From NCBI GenBank assembly GCA_903870315.1, contig CAIQCJ010000028.1, forward strand, positions 1-33,673: DNA of 33,673 bases, given 5' to 3'. The position numbers and the translations under genes were made by a program. Shown here piece after piece: positions 29,367 to 33,673 of this stretch (its first letter is position 1; each line of letters starts with the position of its first letter). The notes under the pieces were generated by a model, which was not told the DNA's origin, made no database searches, and was given only the letters and a program-made list of their open reading frames with translations. The stretch is from an uncultured bacterium. Its GTDB lineage: Bacteria > Patescibacteriota > Minisyncoccia > Phycocordibacterales > PALSA-1337.

Positions 29367-30254
29367 ATGACATTACGTGAACATGTGAAATCGGCCTTAG
29401 CGAAGAAGGTAGCCGTCGGGCATTTCAATGTATCTACTCTGGATGGTATATGGGCTATAGCTGACGCTGCACGTGAGCTTAAGGTTCCAGTTATAGTTGG
29501 AGTCTCAGAGGGTGAACGTGATTATGTTGGAGTACGTGAGGCTGCCTCTATTGTAAAGTCTATCCGTGAAGAGCGTGGCCAAGAGATTTTCCTAAACGCA
29601 GATCATACTTACTCTTTTGATCGAGTGAAAGAGGCGATAGAGGCTGGGTTTGATATGGTCATATTTGACGGAGCTCAGCTTTCACTAGAGGAAAATATTC
29701 GCGTGACGAAACAATGTGTGGAGTACGCGAAGCAGGTCATAGAAACTTCCAAGAATTCTGGTTCCCCTCGAGATATTTTGGTAGAAGGCGAGCTTGGATT
29801 TATCGGTACTTCCTCGAAACTCTTAGACGTTATCCCAGCTGGTGCTGCTGTAGGAGATGCAATGCTCACCAAGCCTGAAGATGCTGTCAAATATGCGAAA
29901 GAGACTGGCATAGACATGTTGGCTCCAGCGGTTGGAAATATCCATGGTATGGTTCGTGGTGGTGAACCAGCCTTGAATACAAAAAGGGTTGGTGAGATAT
30001 CAAAAGCTGTCGGAATTCCTCTAGTTTTGCATGGCGCTTCTGGAAATACTGCTCTAGATATACAGAATTCTATAAAGAATGGCGTTGCTATAGTCCATGT
30101 AAATACTGAACTCCGTGTGGCATATCGCAGTGGTCTTATGAAATCTCTATCTGAGAATCAAGATGAAGTCGCACCATATAAGTTCTTGAAGCCAGCCAAG
30201 CTGGCTATGCAGAAAGTTGTAGAAGAGAAGTTGCGTATTTTTAACAGGCTCTAG
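29367..30254 (+). CDS. Class II fructose-bisphosphate (ketose-bisphosphate) aldolase
   Basis: KKVAVGHFNVSTLDGIWAI, FLNADHTYSFDRVKEAIEAGFDMVIFDGAQLSLEENI, VGNIHGM, PLVLHGASGN. Confidence 0.9.
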   Translation: MTLREHVKSALAKKVAVGHFNVSTLDGIWAIADAARELKVPVIVGVSEGERDYVGVREAASIVKSIREERGQEIFLNADHTYSFDRVKEAIEAGFDMVIFDGAQLSLEENIRVTKQCVEYAKQVIETSKNSGSPRDILVEGELGFIGTSSKLLDVIPAGAAVGDAMLTKPEDAVKYAKETGIDMLAPAVGNIHGMVRGGEPALNTKRVGEISKAVGIPLVLHGASGNTALDIQNSIKNGVAIVHVNTELRVAYRSGLMKSLSENQDEVAPYKFLKPAKLAMQKVVEEKLRIFNRL

Positions 30255-30294
30255 AGTTTGTAGCAAATTATTTATATTAAGCTGAATAAGCCCA

Positions 30295-31293
30295 ATGAAT
30301 AGGAGAGTCTTTATAACTAGAAAAATTCCAGAGCTTGGTGTGACCATACTCAAAGCCAATGGCTGTGAAGTCGACGTCAGTCAGCTTGATCGACCATTAA
30401 CAAAAGCTGAACTTATTGCAGTTTTGAAATCTAAGCAATATGACGCCGTCTTAACTTTACTTACAGACAAGATAGATGTTGAAGTCATGGACGCAGCTCA
30501 TTCAGTGAAGATCTTCGCTAACTATACGATCGGTTTCGACAACCTTGATGTTGTCGAAGGGAAGAAGCGTGGTGTTTATATGACTAATGCACCGGGTGGT
30601 GGAGCTGACAGGGTCGCTGAACATGCCTGGGCTCTTTTGTTGGCACTTACGTGTCGCGTCGTCGAGGGTGATCGCTTTGTCAAATCTGGTAAATATGCTG
30701 GTTGGGATCCTATGCTTCTACCTGGTATAAAAATAGCCGGTAAGACTCTTGGGTTGATAGGTGCTGGATGTATCGGTACAGAAGTAGCTCACATTGCTTC
30801 AAAAGGCTTTGGTATGCGTATTGCTTATCATGACATTGTCCGCAATCAGAAAATAGAAAGTCTTCACAATGCGACGTATTGGCCGACCATGGAGGATGTC
30901 TTGAAACAAGCCGATGTTGTCTCTCTGCATGTACCACTGACACCAGAAACGAAACATTTTATGTGTGAAGAACATTTCAAGATTATGAAACAAGGTTCGT
31001 ATCTTATAAATACATCACGGGGTCCAGTTATAGATGAATCGGCCTTAGTTACAGCTTTGAGAAATGGCACCATAGCAGGTGCCGGACTTGATGTTTTCGA
31101 AAATGAACCACAACTTGCTTCCGGTTTAGCCGATCTGCCAAATGTTGTCTTGACTCCCCATATCGCTTCGGCTTCTATCGACTCACGTGATGATATGGCT
31201 CGTATATCAGCACAGAATATTGTGGATGTTTTGGTTGGAGATGGTGTAAGCAGTGGCGGGATTAAACCGCGAAACTTGGTTTGGCCAGTCTAG
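30295..31293 (+). CDS. D-isomer specific 2-hydroxyacid dehydrogenase (glyoxylate/hydroxypyruvate reductase-like)
   Basis: KTLGLIGAGCIGTEVAHIASKGFGMRIAYHD; SLHVPLTPETKHFM; YLINTSRGPVIDESALVTAL; AGAGLDVFENEP. Confidence 0.93.
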   Translation: MNRRVFITRKIPELGVTILKANGCEVDVSQLDRPLTKAELIAVLKSKQYDAVLTLLTDKIDVEVMDAAHSVKIFANYTIGFDNLDVVEGKKRGVYMTNAPGGGADRVAEHAWALLLALTCRVVEGDRFVKSGKYAGWDPMLLPGIKIAGKTLGLIGAGCIGTEVAHIASKGFGMRIAYHDIVRNQKIESLHNATYWPTMEDVLKQADVVSLHVPLTPETKHFMCEEHFKIMKQGSYLINTSRGPVIDESALVTALRNGTIAGAGLDVFENEPQLASGLADLPNVVLTPHIASASIDSRDDMARISAQNIVDVLVGDGVSSGGIKPRNLVWPV

Positions 31294-31334
31294 TAAAGCC
31301 CGATACAACCCATTGCGTGTTTCTGAGACTTGTG

Positions 31335-31340
31335 TATAAT
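31335..31340 (+). promoter_or_regulatory. -10 box TATAAT, 7 nt upstream of ATG 31348
   Basis: TATAAT-AGTCCGC-ATG. Confidence 0.6.
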
Positions 31341-31347
31341 AGTCCGC

Positions 31348-32046
31348 ATGCTTACATTGGCTATAGAGAAGAGAGAAAAGACAGGAAAGCTAGATGGCGT
31401 ACGCGCATCTGGTAAGATTCCAGCAGTTTATTATGGTCCAAAAGAGGCCAGTACTAACGCCGCTGTATCAAATATCGACTTCAAGAAAGTCTGGAAAAAG
31501 GCTGGTGAATCCTCAGTTATCATCTTGAAAGACGAAAAAGGTACAGAACATGAAGCTCTCATACACGAAGTAGATGTTCACCCTTTGAGTGGAGAACCTC
31601 GTCATGTGGATTTTTATATTATTGAAAAAGGCAAGAAGATCGAAGTTTCTGTTCCTATCATCTTTGCTGGTATTGCTCCAGCTGTGAAGGATCTTGGCGG
31701 TATCTTGGTCAAGGTTCATCGTGAACTCAAGATTGAAGCTGCTCCTCGCGATCTTCCACATGAAGTCTCTGCTGATATCACGAAGCTTGTCACTCTTACA
31801 GACGTTATCAAGGCTAAGGATATAGTTTTGTCAGCTGGTGTCGACCTTAAGATCAACCCAGAAGATGTTATCGCTTCTATCGCTGAAGCCAAGGAAGAAG
31901 TTGTCGAGGCTCCAGAAGCTATAGATATGACTTCTATCGAAGTCGAAGCCAAGGGTAAGGAAGTGAAGGAAGGTGAAGAGGGCGCCGCTCCTACCGGTAA
32001 GGCCGATGCTAAGGGTGGTGATAAGAAAGTCGATAGTAAGAAATAA
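31348..32046 (+). CDS. rplY: 50S ribosomal protein bL25 (Ctc-type)
   Basis: LAIEKREKTGKLDGVRASGKIPAVYYGPKE, HEALIHEVDVHPLSGEPRHVDFYIIEKGKKIEVSVPI. Confidence 0.95.
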   Translation: MLTLAIEKREKTGKLDGVRASGKIPAVYYGPKEASTNAAVSNIDFKKVWKKAGESSVIILKDEKGTEHEALIHEVDVHPLSGEPRHVDFYIIEKGKKIEVSVPIIFAGIAPAVKDLGGILVKVHRELKIEAAPRDLPHEVSADITKLVTLTDVIKAKDIVLSAGVDLKINPEDVIASIAEAKEEVVEAPEAIDMTSIEVEAKGKEVKEGEEGAAPTGKADAKGGDKKVDSKK

Positions 32047-32088
32047 TCTCTGGTCGCTAACTACAACATTTAAATCGTAAAAAGAAAG

Positions 32089-32110
32089 AGCGCCAAACGG
32101 CGCTTTTTTG
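32089..32110 (+). terminator. Rho-independent terminator of bL25
   Basis: AGCGCC-AAAC-GGCGCT followed by TTTTT. Confidence 0.9.
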
Positions 32111-32111
32111 G

Positions 32112-32117
32112 TATAAT
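32112..32117 (+). promoter_or_regulatory. -10 box TATAAT (TGG-extended), 7 nt upstream of ATG 32125
   Basis: TGG-TATAAT-GATAGTC-ATG, directly after the terminator T run. Confidence 0.6.
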
Positions 32118-32124
32118 GATAGTC

Positions 32125-33507
32125 ATGGTTTACTTCAAAAAGCCAATTCTAAGTATGATCGCAGTGGCATTTTTTGTCTTTGTTGTTCATATAGGATATG
32201 TCAGTGCACAGATCATCAAGTGTGATACATCAGCAGAGAAGGTGGCTTGTCAGAATGCATTGAACCAAGTCAACGCTGAACTAAATCAAGCCAATGCAGC
32301 CCTTGCTACTGCTCAAGCAAAGAGCTCGTCTCTCACCAATGATATCGCAGTCTTGCAGGCTAAGGTCAAGGCTGCTGAGCTTGATATAAAGGCCAAGAAC
32401 CTTCTTATCTTGACTCTTGGTAATGATATAGCCAGCAGACAAAGTCATATCGACGATTTAGAAAGTCATATAAATAAAGGCAAGGATTCCCTGGCTGATC
32501 TTATGCGCAAGATGGGTGAGCTCGATACTTATTCTATGCCGGAAGTGCTTTTGTCCAAGTCGAGCATCTCCGGCTTTTTTACTGATGTGGATACATTTCA
32601 ATCCATACAAGATGGTCTACAGAGAACATTTTATCAGCTTCAGAGTGATCAGGCCTCGACTACTGTAGAGAAAGACTCTCTAACAAAAAGACAAAATACA
32701 GAGATAGATGCGCGTTATGCTATACAACAACAACAAGCTTCCATACAAAGAGATCAAGCCGAACAAAAGCAGCTTTTGTCTATAAGTAAAAAGGATGAAA
32801 AGGCTTATACCGATCTTGTAACTGCTAAATCTGCTTTTGCAGCTCAGATAAAGGCTGCACTGTTCCCGTTGGCTGGTGGAGGAAAAGCTATACCATTTGG
32901 AACAGCTTTCCAATACGCACAAGTTGTCGCACAGAAGACTGGTGTGCAACCAGCTTTCTTGCTAGCACTTTTGACTCAGGAGACTAATCTTGGTGGTAAT
33001 GTCGGTACTTGTTATCTAGGTAACACTTCAAACGGTAGTGGTGTAAATGTAAGAACTGGTGTTCCTGTTGCCAAAGTCATGAATCCTACACGTGATGTGC
33101 CACCATTCATATCTATAGTAAAAGGTCTTGGTTATGATCCATATAAGGCGGTAGTCTCGTGTCCTCAGTCTATAGGTTGGGGTGGTGGTATGGGTCCTGC
33201 ACAATTTATCGCTTCAACCTGGGTACTATTCGAAGATCGTGTAGCTTCGGTGCTTGGTATATCTGGCACACCTAGTCCATGGGACCCACAAGCGGCTTTT
33301 ATGGCTGCTGGTATATATCTTTCTGATCTTGGAGCAGGTTCACCTAGTTATTCCGCACAAAAGACTGCTGCTTGTAAATATTATTCTGGTCGTGCCTGCG
33401 GATATGTCTCCGGAGCTACTAGTTATGCCAACAGTGTCTTGTCGCTGGCGTATACTTCATCTAATAGTGTCCAGTCTAAGATAAATGCCTTACAGGGTTT
33501 GCGATGA
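32125..33507 (+). CDS. Coiled-coil secreted protein with lytic transglycosylase-like C-terminal domain
   Basis: Signal/TM-like N-terminus, long coiled coil (NQVNAELNQANAALATAQAKSSSLTNDIAVLQAKVKAAEL), C-terminal PAFLLALLTQETNLGGNVGTC ... GGGMGPAQFIASTW. Confidence 0.85.
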   Translation: MVYFKKPILSMIAVAFFVFVVHIGYVSAQIIKCDTSAEKVACQNALNQVNAELNQANAALATAQAKSSSLTNDIAVLQAKVKAAELDIKAKNLLILTLGNDIASRQSHIDDLESHINKGKDSLADLMRKMGELDTYSMPEVLLSKSSISGFFTDVDTFQSIQDGLQRTFYQLQSDQASTTVEKDSLTKRQNTEIDARYAIQQQQASIQRDQAEQKQLLSISKKDEKAYTDLVTAKSAFAAQIKAALFPLAGGGKAIPFGTAFQYAQVVAQKTGVQPAFLLALLTQETNLGGNVGTCYLGNTSNGSGVNVRTGVPVAKVMNPTRDVPPFISIVKGLGYDPYKAVVSCPQSIGWGGGMGPAQFIASTWVLFEDRVASVLGISGTPSPWDPQAAFMAAGIYLSDLGAGSPSYSAQKTAACKYYSGRACGYVSGATSYANSVLSLAYTSSNSVQSKINALQGLR

Positions 33508-33582
33508 TAAAGTCTTTTGGATATAAAGTTATTCTTATCCCCACCCACCTCTATTTGCTCACAGTATGCGGGGGGGGTATAC

Positions 33583-33673
33583 TTACCTGTATATCAACCT
33601 CTTAACATCTCCCATATGTCCTTTCTCCATATACACACCAACACCAAGAAGACTAAGCATACTTCTCCATCTA
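33583..33673 (-). CDS. Possible 3' end of a truncated minus-strand ORF
   Basis: Open frame from the window edge (..RWRSMLSLLGVGVYMEKGHMGDVKRLIYR*); too short to classify. Confidence 0.25.
   Translation of the reverse strand, partial: RWRSMLSLLGVGVYMEKGHMGDVKRLIYR

Overview
The window looks like a chromosomal fragment from a compact bacterial genome, most likely Patescibacteria/CPR (Parcubacteria-like). This is inferred from family content and style; no search was run. TGA is used as an ordinary stop, so there is no SR1/Gracilibacteria-type recoding. Layout: (i) 1-610, a stretch without a convincing CDS, dense in inverted repeats and ending in a strong terminator (candidate structured RNA); (ii) a short TraG/TraD-like AAA+ ATPase with a Pro/Ser/Thr-rich tail; (iii) a surface-glycan locus, about 2.6-13.8 kb, with GT2s, a CDP-paratose/tyvelose epimerase-like protein, a GT11 alpha-1,2-fucosyltransferase, an FkbM methyltransferase, a GT6 (ABO-family) glycosyltransferase, a GT-like protein, a SAM methyltransferase, a DUF268 protein, a Wzx-type flippase and an O-antigen ligase/polymerase with TPRs; (iv) housekeeping genes: murB, secA, HD hydrolase, a full-length TraG/TraD-like ATPase, obg, gatB, RRM protein, LOG protein, tgt, PfkB kinase, class II aldolase, 2-hydroxyacid dehydrogenase, bL25 and a lytic transglycosylase. 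Strongest leads: adjacent GT6 and GT11 genes suggesting an ABH (histo-blood-group)-like glycan; a 107-nt palindromic element inserted in frame in tgt; recurrent TATAAT boxes 6-7 nt upstream of ATG (leaderless mRNAs); an orphan sRNA-sized transcription unit; a structured leader on the RRM gene; and the structured-RNA candidate at the left end. No tRNA, rRNA, CRISPR array or transposase was recognised.
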